A DNA stretch of 64,000 bases from Anaeramoeba flamelloides (GCA_027625915.1 JANTQA010000063.1:4483501-4547500), one strand, 5' to 3'. Positions 11,046 through 22,202 are shown, numbered from the stretch's first letter. Program-made: numbers and translations. The notes: a model not told the origin generated them from the sequence alone.

Positions 11046-11583
11046 CTAAACCCTAATTCGAAATTTTTAACACACCAAAAGTCGATTTGTGAAAAAAAAA
11101 AAACTTATTTAATCAATTCCCAAAGAAATACCAAAGTAGAACCATTCACTAATTGAAATGTTAACACTTGTTTATAAATTACAATACCCACAAAACAAAA
11201 AATAAATAATTAATAATACAAATAAATAACGGGTGTGTTAAAAATTTTGCAGAAAGAAAAACAAAAAAATACATTAGTAAATTTGTTGAAATTCTATTAG
11301 GAATATTGATCGATCAAAGGTTAGATACCATCAATTAATTTTATTCGAGTTCTTCTATTTGGAACAACTCAATTTTAGCATCATATCAATTTTTGAAAAA
11401 AATTTTGATCCAATGAAACAAGCTATGTAATTCAAAAAATGAAATGAAAAAAAAAAACTAAAAGATGAAAAAATGATTTTCATATTTTTAAAAAACCAAA
11501 ATTATTGCAATTTGAATGAAATTGCATTGTTAAGATTGTTTGTAACATTTTAGCTGTGTGGAAATTTTTGAATTTTAGTTTAT
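11046..11583 (+). mobile_element. 550-bp MITE, family R2, copy C
   Basis: Same orientation as copy B. It starts TAAACCCTAATTCGAAATTT, contains TTAACACACCAAAAGTCGA and GAATATTGATCGATCAAAGG, and ends TGAATTTTAGTTTAT. Confidence 0.75.
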
Positions 11584-11739
11584 TTCTTCAAAAAACTGAC
11601 ACCCTTTTACTATAATGAGGTTTAGTTACAGTTACTCAATTATACTTCAACAAAAAAAAAAATTAAATAATTAATACTAGTAGTTCGACATTAATTATTT
11701 GAACTAGAAAAATGTAAAAAGTAATATAGATATAATAGA

Positions 11740-12760
11740 ATTTTTTATTGTCAAAATCGATATTCAAAAATGATTTGATACCATGATTAATATATTAGTT
11801 TACTATACTCTCAATAAATATATTAAAAATGTAAAAATATTTATTTTGCTACCGGAATATTATAAAAAAAGAAGGAATAGGAGTTTATCAAGTAGAACTT
11901 CTTCCCCCCTTTAATGTTTGGATTTATCAACCATTTTTTAAATGAAAAAAAAAAGTATTTCAACACCATGCAATACATGTTTAAAACGTTGCTTGATTTA
12001 AATAATAGAAGGGCCTCTTCCAGAAATTGGTAAAAACTTAATAATAATTTTTAAAATTATCCAATAATTTGGATGGAATCCAAATATATATAAAACATTT
12101 AAAACAAATCAATTATCATAAATAAAATATTTAGGAATTTGGCTCAAAAAGGAGAAACATTTTCAAAATAACTTCCAAATAGCAAAAGATAATTCTAAAA
12201 AAAATCATTTGATTATGAACTGGCAAAAATTAGATAATAGGGTAAAATCGCAAATCTCTAAAACAAATTGTTTTAATTAATTATTTTATTGATTAGTAAT
12301 TTTTAATTTAACCCAAAAATATTTCAACACTACAGAGTATAGGTTTGGATAAATAAAAAAGTCTTAAAATTTTTAAAAAATTAATGTACATTCTCCAAGA
12401 ATTTTTTACTAAATATTCCAAAACTTGATCAAGCTAGAATCTCGATTGCAAACCGAAGAAATAAACTCAAAAAAAAAATTTGTATTTTGGTATTTGAACA
12501 CCTTTCGAAAAATTTAAAATTTACAAAAAAAGATAATGAAAATATTAATTACGAAGTAGATCATTAAAAATTATTATATATAAATCTAAATCAATTTAAA
12601 GAAACTCTAAGAATCAATAACACACGGTGGAAAGGTCAAGAATATGTTAAAAAATATTAGGTATAATAACTATAAAACTAAAAAATCGTGTCATAGAAAG
12701 TCATGGGGTGTGGATAAGTTCCTAACTTATTCTGAATTTAAAAAGAATAATGGGTAATGA
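11740..12760 (+). pseudogene. Decayed non-LTR retrotransposon (RT and C-terminal parts)
   Basis: Plus-strand fragments in the order expected of a LINE ORF2: VKIDIQK-stop-FDTM (catalytic motif A, canonical D-x-x-K-A-F-D) at about 11745-11800; KYLGIWLKKEKHF followed by WQKLDNRVKSQISK at about 12130-12285; RINNTRWKGQEYVKK at about 12610-12655; and SCHRKSWGVDKFLTYSEF at about 12690-12750. Frameshifts and stops separate the pieces, and the region where the ADD box should lie (about 11900-12120) is unreadable. This is an old dead copy, possibly of the same family as 9330-9760 but in the opposite direction. Confidence 0.6.
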
Positions 12761-13517
12761 AATGCTTTACTCTAAATCTTTTAAATTCTGGAAAATTTAG
12801 TGGTCGTCAAGTTTTCTGTTTTATTCGTGAAGTCTTCTAGGTTTTTTTGAGGTTTTCTATTTTTTTTTCTGAAGTGTTCTAGGTTTTTTTTTACTTTAGA
12901 AAACTCAAAAAAACCTAACGAGAATCAATTAATTTTCCTAATTTCTGGAAAACTCTAGAAAAAACTAAACAAAGGTTTTTTTTTAATTATCTTTTGTTTC
13001 TCAAATCAATTAATTTTTGGAATAAACAAAAACTCGAAAAATTAAATCACAAATGTGAATAAAATCTGATTTATAGAATATTTTTATTACTTATATTTTC
13101 TATGAAAGCACTTCCATCTCCTCTTCCTATGATTATTTATTTATTTTATTATTATTATTATTCTAATCATAATATATAAATAAATAAATTAAAAAAATAA
13201 AAATTATTTCAAATTTGCTGGATCAAGTATTTATTTATTAAAAGTATTAAAAAAAATTATTTTTTTTTTTTACCATACTTTTTTTAGAAGATTTTTGTTA
13301 ATCTAAATTATGATAATTGTAGAAATAAAAAAAAAAATAATATCAAAAAAAAAAAAAAAAATGTTTTAAAAAAAATAGATAAATGGGTGATATTGGAAAT
13401 CAATTAATCCGATTATTAAATAAACAAAATAATGAAATAAATTGTTAATTTTAAAATCATTCTCTCACATAAAAAAAATGTCTGGTTTGAAAACATATAG
13501 GTACACTCTATTTGTTT
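12761..13517. other. 3' flank of the cyclin gene
   Basis: AT-rich. It contains an imperfect hairpin around 12840-12920 (TTCTAGGTTTTTTTGAGGTTT and its complement) and poly-A/T runs. No gene. Confidence 0.4.
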
Positions 13518-14962
13518 TCAAATGTAATTTTTAAGAATTTTGATTGAAGAAACATTCATAAAATCATTTTGATTAAATTTTTCAAAAATGGGACAAGTTT
13601 TTAATTCCAATATCTTTTTATATAATTGTGTTAGACTTAAAATACAAGTTTTTAAATTATTCAAATGGAATTGGGGGAAATTTTTTAACATGAGGTCCCA
13701 TTCGGCAAGTTGGATGTTTGATAGGATTAAATGAGCAAGGGCGATTGAGCTGATTGCAATCATTTCAGGCTTAAATTTTAAAAACTCTAAATGGGGGACT
13801 TGTACTTCGCTGAGATAATAGGCCAGCAATTTGGTTTTTTTATTTGCTTTGGTTAGTAATAAAAAATATTTTAAAAAAGGGATCGGGGTCAAGACTCTAA
13901 AATGGAATTGTAAAATGTTGATAATTTGATTTTCGCATTGCAAAATGTGTGAGTTTTGATAAGTGTTTTTGGTAATATACGAAAAGTCATCAATGGTGGG
14001 CGGTGTGTTTTCTTCCAATTTGGATGCAAGAAACAAGGCCGTTACGCCAACAAGTTGTAGAAATCTTCGCTGCACTCGCACCTTGCTTAAAAAGCGATCC
14101 AAATAGTTTATTGCCAAGTGCAATGTTTCTGGTTGAAGCTGGTATTCTTGGCACACTTCGTTGAGCCATCGAATAAGAACAGTTCTCATTTCGGTGGTAA
14201 TGAACGGTTGCTTTTTTTTTAAATAATCAACTTCTGGGTAATAGTTTTTTGTGTTTAATAAACTATTGATATAATCGTTGCCATATTCGGAATAAAAATT
14301 TGGATCATCAATTAATTTTAAATAAAGATCACTTAGATTTTGTTTGCATTCAGACTCTTGATTGCTGTTGTTATTGTTGATGTTTATGGCATTATTGTGG
14401 ATGCTAGGCTGTTTATTACTAATTTTTGATTTTCTTTTTGTTAATGTTTCTAATTCTGATGACGATTCCGATTCCGATTCCGATTCCGATTCCAATTCCG
14501 ATTCCGATTCGGAGTCAGAGTCGGAGTTGGTTTTTGTGTTTGTTTCTGATGATGATTCCGATTTTGATTCTGATTCCAATTCCGATTCCAATTCCGATTC
14601 TGATTCTGATTCTGATTCTAATTCTGATTCTGATGTTGTTATTGTAGGACTTGACGAAGTTAATGATGTTTCCTTTTTTTGTTTAGAGTGGGAATGTGTT
14701 GTGTTCTTTTTTTTAATATTGAAAATCTCGCTGTCGTTGCCACTATCGCTATCAAGGCCAATGCCGCTGTTATTGTTCCTACTCTTGTTTTCATTTTCTT
14801 TCTTGTCATCAGTATTATTAAAGTTTTTAGTATTTTTTAACAAGTTTTTTCTTGTGGTAAGATTGGATTTTACTTTATGTTTTTCTTTTTGTTTTAAATC
14901 AAGATTGCCCAAAGGTGCCTTTTCTTTTCCTTTTGATGATAAAGGCTTGATATAATTGTTTT
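13518..14962 (-). CDS. A/B-type cyclin, 5' exon missing
   Basis: The visible exon encodes about 480 residues, read from an acceptor-like TTTTTTTCTAG at 14963 to TAA at 13518. The N-terminal half is low complexity, with Ser/Glu/Asp repeats at 14447-14640. The C-terminal half holds two cyclin folds: the first has [12 protein letters not shown] (usual MRAILVDWL), YLDRFLS and [17 protein letters not shown], then [12 protein letters not shown]; the second begins [13 protein letters not shown]. This pattern is that of mitotic A/B cyclins, which activate a cyclin-dependent kinase. Close to the exon start, KAPLGNLD resembles the destruction-box RxxLGxI with Lys for Arg. There is no in-frame ATG before the cyclin box, so a 5' exon ending in phase 1 must exist. 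I could not find it between 14967 and 15240. Confidence 0.9.
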
Positions 14963-15244
14963 CTAGAAAAAAAATTAAAAAAATTAAAATAATTAAAATA
15001 TTATTAATAAAAATATAAGATCATAAAAAAATATAATATTAAATCAATCTCTATTTTTTTTTTTTTTACAAAGGCTATTTTAAAAAATGTATGTTCCAAA
15101 AAGGCTAAACCTGTTTATATTTATTTATTTTATTTTTTAAGGGGTTAGCAGCACTTTAGATTGATCAAAAATTAAAGTAAATTAAATTCTAGAAAAAGAC
15201 ATGAGTCTTAGCTATATGAAAACAAAAGAATTTTTGTACCTTAA

Positions 15245-15784
15245 TCTAAACTATAATTCAAAATTTTCCACGCAGCTAAAACATTCCAAACAATCAATAA
15301 TACAATTTCATTCAAAATGGAAATAATTTTGTTATTTTTTTAAAATATTAAAATCATTTTTCCTTCTTTTAGTTTTTTTTATCATTTCATTTTTTGAATT
15401 ACGTAACTTGTTTCGTTTCGATCAAAATTTTTTTGAACAATTGATATTATGTTAAAGCCAAGTTGTTCCAAATAGAAGAACTCAAATAAAATTAGTTGGT
15501 AGTATCTAAACCTTTGATCGATCAATAATTCCTAATAGAATTTTTACAAATTTACTAATATATTTTTTTGTTTTGCTCTCTCCAAAATTTTTAACACACC
15601 CATGATTTATTTGTATTGATAATTATTTATTTATTGTTTTTCGAGTATTGTAATTTATAAAAAAGTATTAACATTTCAATTAGTGAATGGCTCTAATATG
15701 GTAAATCTTCTTGAATTAATTAAATAAGTATTTTTTTTCACAAATCGATTTTTGGTGTGTTAAAAATTTTGAATTGGGGTTTAA
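15245..15784 (-). mobile_element. 550-bp MITE, family R2, copy D
   Basis: Starts CTAAACTATAATTCAAAATT, then TTCCACGCAGC, and ends TTGAATTGGGGTTTA. It carries AAACCTTTGATCGATCAATA at about 15508. Orientation as in copy A. Confidence 0.75.
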
Positions 15785-15852
15785 ATAAAGCAGACAAAAA
15801 TTTTCAAAATAAATGTTGATAATTTTTAAATTTATTAAATATCGTTTTTGAA

Positions 15853-16232
15853 TTACACAAGAGTAAATATGAATGTTGTAAAAAATAGAGTTTTTGCAAT
15901 TTTAGAGATAAATAAAGAGTTACATGAATTTATCCAAATTTTGGTAATAGTAAATATAATATCTGATTATCTTAATAGCCTAAGAACAATTTTTATCAAA
16001 AAACCGTTTGGCAAACAACAATCTTTCGAATTTAAAATCGTTTGGCAAATACCAATACTTTGTTTGAAAAATATTTTTTTTTTATATTGAAAATACTTTT
16101 GAGATCCCAAAAATCAAAAAGGATATTTTGTTTACTATTACCGAAATTTGGATAAATGAATGTAACTCTTTATTTATCTCTAAAATTGCAAAAACTCTAT
16201 TTTTTACAACATTCCTTATTTACACTTGTGTA
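15853..16232. mobile_element. TIR element, family R8 (TACACAAGTGTAAAT ends)
   Basis: Arms of about 105 bases are inverted: the left begins TTACACAAGAGTAAATATGA, the right ends TTATTTACACTTGTGTAG. The shared inner motif is AATAGAGTTTTTGCAATTTT and its complement. The open frame 15848-16090 is the arm itself. Fragments of one arm occur at 26925-27040 and 38118-38175. Confidence 0.65.
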
Positions 16233-16554
16233 GTTTTCTATTTTTTTTGAGTTTTTTTTTTTTTTATCAAAAATTCTCTTAATAAATTAACTCTATTTTT
16301 TTAAGACAAATTTTCCAATTTGATCCTTCATTTTTAGAATTTCTTTTTTAAAAATAGAACTTTCAGAAATCAATATCATATTTTTTTTATCGTTTATTGC
16401 TTGTTTCTTTGATCAATTAATGTATAGATCTTTTAGAAAAAAAGAAACACGCTTTTTATTTTGAAACACTGTTTAAACTTTTCTGTGAGTATTATTTTGA
16501 CAACAGTATTTTGCAAATGTCAATAAGAGTTTTTAAAAAAGATAAAGCTGGTTG

Positions 16555-16830
16555 AATTAATAAAAAGAAATCTATAAAAAAACGATTACTCTTGGAATTA
16601 ATACTGATTTGAAGAAAATCTTTATGAAAAGATAATGTAAAAAGTAAAAAATTGTTTTTATGACTACTTAAAAATCAAAGTGAAAAGAAAAAATTAGTAA
16701 AATGCCGTTAACTTGGGAATGAACGAATCTGTTTTATTTGAGTCATTTTATTAAAAAATTATTTAAATATTTCTGTTAAAAATTTACTAAAATAATTTTA
16801 TAAAGGGATTTTGGAACACGAAAAGTTGAT
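16555..16830. repeat. Dispersed repeat N, copy 1
   Basis: Resembles 59835-60115 in direct orientation (GGAATTAATACTGATTTGAA against GCAATTAATATTGAGTTGAA, followed by matching AAAGATAATGTAAAAAGT-type sequence). It is non-coding and its borders are uncertain. Confidence 0.35.
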
Positions 16831-16849
16831 CTTAATTGAAGAGTTATTT

Positions 16850-17362
16850 ATAGTAGTGAAAAAAATACCAGACATGAAAAAAAAAAAACCGTATAAAATT
16901 TTTAATTGTGAATATTAGGAAAATTGTTTGTGTAATTGCAAATATTTTAAATCAAATCTTTTTTTTTTTTTTTTAAGAAACAAACTTTTCAAATTATAAC
17001 TCACCACTTATTAGAATGATGATTAATTAAATTACACTTGTTCTAAGCACTATTCAATCAATCAAAAAACAAGAATAAAAAAGATCCTTTTCCAAACTCT
17101 AGTAAACCTCTATAGAACTCTAGTGGTTTTTCAAAATTAGTAGATCTACTTTGGTTATCAAAAAATTACTTCAGTATTCTATAGACACCCTACTTTAATG
17201 AACTTTAGGTAGGTTTATTTCTTTTGTTCAAAAAAAATTTGGTTGTTTATAAAAAGAATTGTTTTAAAATAAAAGAAATTACACAACAATTTTCCTAGCA
17301 TTAACAATTAAAAATCTTGTGCGGTTTTTTTTTTTCCAGTCAGGTATTTTTTTCACTACTAT
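16850..17362. mobile_element. MITE with 21-bp perfect terminal repeats (family R5)
   Basis: The left end TATAGTAGTGAAAAAAAT(ACC) is exactly inverted at the right end (GGT)ATTTTTTTCACTACTATA. The similarity continues more loosely inwards (AATTTTTAATTGTGAATATT on the left, its counterpart at about 17300). TA at both tips suggests mariner-type insertion. Non-coding. Confidence 0.7.
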
Positions 17363-17451
17363 AAGCCAAAGTAAAAGAATTTATGATTTTATTTTGGAAT
17401 TTTTTGTAAAAAAGAATTTTTAATTTTTTGAAAATTATTTTCGCAAAGCTG

Positions 17452-17690
17452 TTTATTGTAAAATAAAAAGATCAAATTTTTCATTCATCTTTCCAAAAAA
17501 ATCACATCTCTCGACAGAACCAAAAAAAATCTTCAAATTCCCCCAATTCTCAAAGGGATAATTAATAATTTAAGCTTAGTTTTAAGAATTAAAAAATTGA
17601 AATTTAAAACAGTTTACATAATCTTTTTTTGGAAAGCTGAATGAAAATTTTTATTCAATATATTTTGCAACAAATAGTTTAACAAACGTC
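17452..17690. mobile_element. Short TIR element, family H, copy 2
   Basis: Left TATTGTAAAATAAAAAGATC, then TTCATTCATCTTTCCAAA; right TTTGGAAAGCTGAATGAAAA. Same family as 7345-7695. Confidence 0.5.
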
Positions 17691-18219
17691 TTTTTTTTAA
17701 ATGAAATAAAAATTAAAATCAAAAAAGAATCCAGAGTATTAAATTATAAAAATAAAAAAACTCTTAATAGACAAATTCCAAATTTTCATTTTTTTCTACT
17801 TCTAAGTAATTTTTTAAAACACAAATTAAAATGTCTTCAACTTTTACGAAAAAATGAAGGAAAATTTGTACATGTGTACAAAAATGATTTCTGAATTTTT
17901 AATCTGTTTTCATAAAAATTGTAATTTTTTCATTAAATCCCTAATTCCAGTATAAAAGCAAAAAATGACCTTTTTTTTTTTTGACATTTTTTTTAAATTA
18001 ACTTTTTTGGAATATCTTTAAGTAATAGTTTTGAACCAAGTATTTGGCTAGGTTTGAATAGTAATCAGTTTTACATTTCAGGCAACCTTTGGTTCATGGG
18101 GTTTTTGAAAAAGGAGATTGAAAAAAAAATGGGAAAAAAAAATAACAAAACAAAATGGAGATTTTTTGCTTTTATATTGTTACTAGGACTTTAACGGTGA
18201 TACATTTCTCAGTAAGTAA
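17691..18219. other. Intergenic, one weak exon-like patch
   Basis: At 18080-18196 an acceptor-like TTACATTTCAG is followed by a frame reading NLWFMGFLKKEIEKKMGKK and ending in a short hydrophobic stretch and TAA. Too short to call a gene. Confidence 0.25.
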
Positions 18220-18433
18220 TAAGGGTCAAGAAATTTGACCATATATTTGATGTGTTTAGTGGCATTCTATTGTATTTAAAAAGTAAAGAAAGACTTTTGA
18301 AGTAGAAACATCAAGAGAAAATTGAAAATACATTTTTTTAAATTCAAAAAAACCCAAACATCTTCAATGGTTGATTAAATGGAATTTATTCTCATTTAAA
18401 ATATTGGATATATTGTCAAGTTTCTTGACCTTT
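18220..18433. mobile_element. Short hairpin element (GGGTCAAGAAA ends)
   Basis: Left AAGGGTCAAGAAATTTGACC(ATATAT), right (ATATAT)TGTCAAGTTTCTTGACCTTT, inverted over about 26 bases. Each end is itself partly palindromic around AAATTT/AAACTT. Confidence 0.5.
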
Positions 18434-18639
18434 GTGTGCATAACAGAAAAGTATAGTAGTTTATCAAAAATCACAATTTTTTCAAAAAATATGAAAAATT
18501 AAGGAATCATTTAGTAGATTTGTTTCGATAAAATCCCAAAACAAAATAAAATAAAATAAAAAAAAAAAAAAAACCTGAGATCTCAGAATTGTAAAACTTG
18601 AGGAATGATTTCTTAAAACTTTTAATTAAAATTTAAGTT

Positions 18640-18890
18640 GGTAGTCCACATTCTAATTTAAAATGAGAGAAAAAACGCGAAACGACTTGTTGTGACTTTT
18701 ACAAAAAAAAAATGTTGGATTTTGCTGAATACATCATAGGCGGCTTGAAAGAAAAAAAAAAAAGTGTAGGTTGTTAAAGCTTGAAAAAGTGTGAATCAAA
18801 CTGCTTTAAGGTGGCCGTCAAAGTGTTTGAGAAACACTTTGTTCAAACTTTTCTCCCGACACCTTATGAAAATAGAATCGAGGAAGGTAT
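18640..18890. other. GC-rich island: cryptic exon(s) or structured RNA
   Basis: GC approaches 40% in a background near 20%. It contains a perfect 10-bp stem with a 3-base loop (CAAAGTGTTT-GAG-AAACACTTTG, 18819-18841). On the plus strand one frame reads ATG at 18712 (MLDFAEYIIGGLK, then a stop), and the same frame after the stop reads KVAVKVFEKHFVQTFLPTPY up to a donor-like GGAAG|GTATTT at 18885. The minus strand is also open there (TATLKQFDSHFFKL). I cannot decide the strand, nor between coding and RNA. Confidence 0.35.
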
Positions 18891-19178
18891 TTTTTTATAA
18901 TTCTTTTTATTTTAAATTTGGGAAAAAATATTTTGCAACAAGAAATAGAAAAATTATTTGTTAGAATCCTTATTCTTGTAAAGTCAATTATTTAAAAAGT
19001 ATACCACAAAAAATTGTTGGTTTTAAAAAAAGCCAAAACACAATGAAATTGATCTTTTGAATAAAAGAATCAAAAAAAATGTAAAAATTCGAAAATTTAA
19101 TTTTTTTTTCACAGTTAAAAAGAAAAGAGTAGAAGAAAAAGGAAAAGGAAAAAGAATAAGAAAAAGAAAAAGAAAGGA

Positions 19179-19529
19179 TTAAGAAAACAAACTTATTTCC
19201 TTTGTGCTAATCTGCTTTAAACACGGGAATGTTGGTGTTGTGTTGGTTCTGTTAACTTTGCTCTGCTCTGATTTTTTGTCCTTTCTTTGGTTTTCTTTGC
19301 TTTTTAGAATCTTGGTTTTGTTTTTTGTTTTTGGAATTGAGCTTAGGTTCAGTCTTTTGTTTTTCTCTCTCTGTTGTACAGCCTTTGATGAGATCTGTTT
19401 TGTTTCTTCTTGTGGAATTTTTGAAAAATCACGTTTCCTTGATTGGGATATCTCAATTTGTTGCTCATCCCTGGAAGGGTGTACCTGGTCGTGTTTGTTT
19501 TTGTTTTTATTTTTATTTGGTGAGCTCAT
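19179..19529 (-). CDS. Small Lys/Ser/Gln-rich protein, unknown
   Basis: A complete frame from ATG (19527-19529) to TAA (19179-19181), 116 residues. It starts MSSPNKNKNKNKHDQ and is hydrophilic throughout (SRKRDFSKIPQEE, then KQISSKAVQQREKNKR, then KTKILKSKENQRKDKK). It is basic, with no cysteine cluster or membrane segment, and probably disordered. GC is well above the flanks. The opposite strand carries an equally long frame (19204-19554), but that translation is a Leu/Phe/Cys-rich mirror. The minus strand fits the purine-rich sense strands of the other genes here. Nuclear localisation is suggested by composition only. No family recognised. Confidence 0.55.
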   Translation of the reverse strand: MSSPNKNKNKNKHDQVHPSRDEQQIEISQSRKRDFSKIPQEETKQISSKAVQQREKNKRLNLSSIPKTKNKTKILKSKENQRKDKKSEQSKVNRTNTTPTFPCLKQISTKEISLFS

Positions 19530-20232
19530 TGCTTGTTGGGATTTTGTTTACTGAAGGAAGGATAAGATTTTCTTAAAAAAAAAAAAAAAAGAAAGATCAA
19601 CAATTGCTCCAAATCAAAGAATTTGAAAAAAATTTTTTAAAAGAGGCCAAAAGGATAAACTATCAAATAAAATTAATTATTTGATTCTTTTTTGAAAGAA
19701 AAAGTGAAAAAAAAGAGAAAGAGGAAGGAAAGAGAAAAAAAAATGAATGAAAAAGAGAAATTGAAAGTAACAAAAATCGGAAAAACAAAAAAAAAATAAA
19801 AAGAATTCAATTTTCCTTCACTATTGTTCCTAAAATGAAAATTTTGAGCAATCGACTGAACCAACATTCAAAGGTTTTAATTTTCAATTTGTCAAGACAA
19901 ATCTTATTTTTTTTTTAATTTCGACTATTTGTTTCAATAACAAATTTTGAATTTTTAGAAAGTAGATAGGAGAAAAGAAGATCAAACCAGACAATTTTCA
20001 TTTAGGGTTGTTGCTCACTGACTATGAAAATTAATTTGATTTTACAAACGGGAGAGTTTCTTGAAAGAAAGAAAGAAAATCACCATTGTTTGTGAATCTT
20101 ATTCTTACATTCACTTTTTTTGTCAAACTAATTGCAAGATCATTGGGTATTGTTGGTAATTATAAATCACAGTCGTTTTTCTTTTACCTCAAATACGCCT
20201 TATTTGAATAAAATTAGGGTGGTGTTTATATT

Positions 20233-20520
20233 TTATCGAAAGTGCTCTTTCATCTTATTAAGGTTTTCGTATAAAGGAGTCTGTGAAGTAAAAGAGGGGA
20301 TATACGTTTTATTTTAATCAGTGGAAAAATGAGAAAAGTTGCTAAGATCAAGAAAAAACAAATTAAAAAAATTTTTTTTCATGGCCATCTCTCTGTTCCG
20401 TTGCAACACAAATTGAGCTCTATCGGGATTTTGTTCCAAAATTTTAAAAGTAAATTTTTGAATTGGACTTTTTTCGGCTTGGACCATTAGGAATTTGTCA
20501 AGTAGATTGAAATTCACACC
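20233..20520 (-). CDS. Probable 3' exons of an unknown gene
   Basis: Two exon-like pieces lie on the minus strand. The first (about 20380-20520, after an acceptor-like CCCATTTTAAG or starting at ATG 20486-20488) reads KSPIQKFTFKILEQNPDR, then QFVLQRNREMAMKK. The second (20233-20280) follows CTTTTACTTCACAG and reads TPLYENLNKMKEHFR with a TAA stop. Both are GC-rich against their surroundings. I could not find a donor that joins them in phase without dropping part of the first piece, so the junction is open. No family recognised. Confidence 0.35.
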
Positions 20521-21080
20521 TTAAAATGGGTAAATAATTGATGTGTGTTCCTGAAAAGTTTATTATTGGAAGGTATATATAAAATACTCAAAGCTATCAA
20601 TTTTTCGTGGATATCTTTTTGAAACACTCAATTTTTCGATTTTGATGAGTTAACTCTATTGTTAGAATCGCTTTTAAATTAGAAACTTTCAACAAAATCA
20701 AAGGAACAATCAAAAATTCCAAATTTAAGTACAAAAATTAAAACAAAAGCAAAATGGTAGGAGTTAATAAACAAATTCTCAAAAAAATAAGATAATTGCG
20801 GTCTTTTTTTGTTTTTGTTTTTTTTGTTCACAGCTTGAATCTTAAAAAGCAGTACTGAATCTAAACATGTGAAAATTTTACAATCCTTTCACTACTGGTA
20901 AATGAGAATAAAAAAGGAGCATTTGTTTTTTTTTTAGATGTTCGCGAATTAATATTTTATTGTCTCTTACACATCAAAGTTTCACTGTAAATGAATTTAG
21001 TGTGTTTTTCAAAACAAGTAAAATAGGAAACTATCAATTGCATTTGTCTTTGTTACTTTGAAAAAATTTATTTTTTTTTA

Positions 21081-21285
21081 ATGTTAAAGTTTTACGAAAA
21101 ATTGTTAAAATCGTATTTTCTTTTTCTGTTTGGATCTGTAAGATCTTTGAACTTTTTCCCCATTTTTTCTCGTGAAAGGGAAAAAAAAAAAAAACTTGTT
21201 AATTGTTCTCCAGATATTGTCAATTTTTCGAATCAGTCGGCAAACGGGTGAAAAAAATTCCAAAATAAAACTTTATAAAAAATAG
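21081..21285 (+). CDS. Candidate 42-residue spliced membrane-like protein
   Basis: Exon 21081-21137 (ATG, 19 codons) joins exon 21214-21285 (23 codons plus TAG) in phase 0 across a 76-base intron with GTAAGA at its 5' end and TTCTCCAG at its 3' end. The product begins MLKFYEKLLK, continues with a short hydrophobic stretch (YFLFLFGSILSIF) and ends in a basic tail (SRQTGEKNSKIKLYKK). That layout fits a single-pass membrane microprotein, but the hydrophobic stretch is only about 13 residues. Exon 2 is clearly GC-richer than its flanks. It could also be two exons of a longer gene. Confidence 0.4.
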
Positions 21286-21884
21286 CAAATTTTGAATCAG
21301 AAAAAAGTTATTTGTCTGAAATTATAAGAAGTTTCGAGTACTTTTCAACCCACTTTTGGTTTTCTTCCTTGAAAAATAAATTCCTTAATAAAGACTTTAT
21401 TCTTCAAAATTAATTGATCTTTTAGTTACATTCCCTCAAAATCTGGAAAAACATCTTTTAGTCAAACTTATTAGTCTTTTTTACAAATTGGTTGAATGAA
21501 CTTTCGAATGAAAATATAAAAAGTTAATTAATTTTCTGATTTTGTTTTCTATTCGGAGTTTACAAGTTGATTTTTTTTTCGATCGATAATAGTATATTTT
21601 TAGATATAGTTATTTCATTCAAAATTGTTAGATATTGATCAATTGATCAATTTGATTTTAGCATTTCGAAAAAGGAGACTAATTTTATGAAACAATAAGA
21701 TTTGTTTTTTAAAAAGAGAATTGAGAAAGTTGAAAGAATCACAGAAAACAGTTTTAAAAGAATTCTTTTTGATTACACCCATGTCTATTATTTTGAAATA
21801 AATTTAAATCGTCACATTTTCTCATAAAGATAAGTAAATTAAATGCAAATTCGGCTTTTTTTTTTATTTGGTTAAATACCTCGA
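21286..21884. other. AT-rich intergenic DNA
   Basis: No gene or repeat supported. Confidence 0.4.
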
Positions 21885-22132
21885 AGTAATACTATTTTAT
21901 AAAATAAATGGAACAAAATTTTCATTGAGTTTTTGTTTAAAAAAGATTGAAAATGCGTGAACTTTCCAAATTTTTTCTTTTAAATTCATAAGAAGCTTAG
22001 ATCATTAATTTATTCTTTTAGAAATTGGTAGATTTGATGATTTATTTTAATTCTTGTATTGGGATTTTTTTTTTTGGAATTCTGAATGAAAATTTTGATC
22101 TTTTTATTTTGCAATTAACAGTACTTTGGTAA
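21885..22132. mobile_element. Short TIR element, family H, copy 3
   Basis: Left AATAAATGGAACAAAATTTT, then CATTGAG; right TCTGAATGAAAATTTTGATC, then TTTTTATTTTGCAATTAAC. As at 7345-7695, it lies directly upstream of gene-like exons. Confidence 0.45.
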
Positions 22133-22202
22133 AAACTATTCAGTTACTTCGGTATTTAAAAGTTTAATTAACTGTAAACCATCTTATAACATGAGAAATT
22201 AA

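Noticed and set aside
14362-14955. Long plus-strand frames across the cyclin N-terminus
   Set aside because: Antisense of the Ser/Glu repeat; the complement of such codons has no stops in several frames.
19204-19554. 116-codon plus-strand frame opposite the Lys-rich ORF
   Set aside because: It is Leu/Phe/Cys-rich and mirrors the purine-rich minus-strand coding sequence, which has a clean ATG and ordinary hydrophilic composition.
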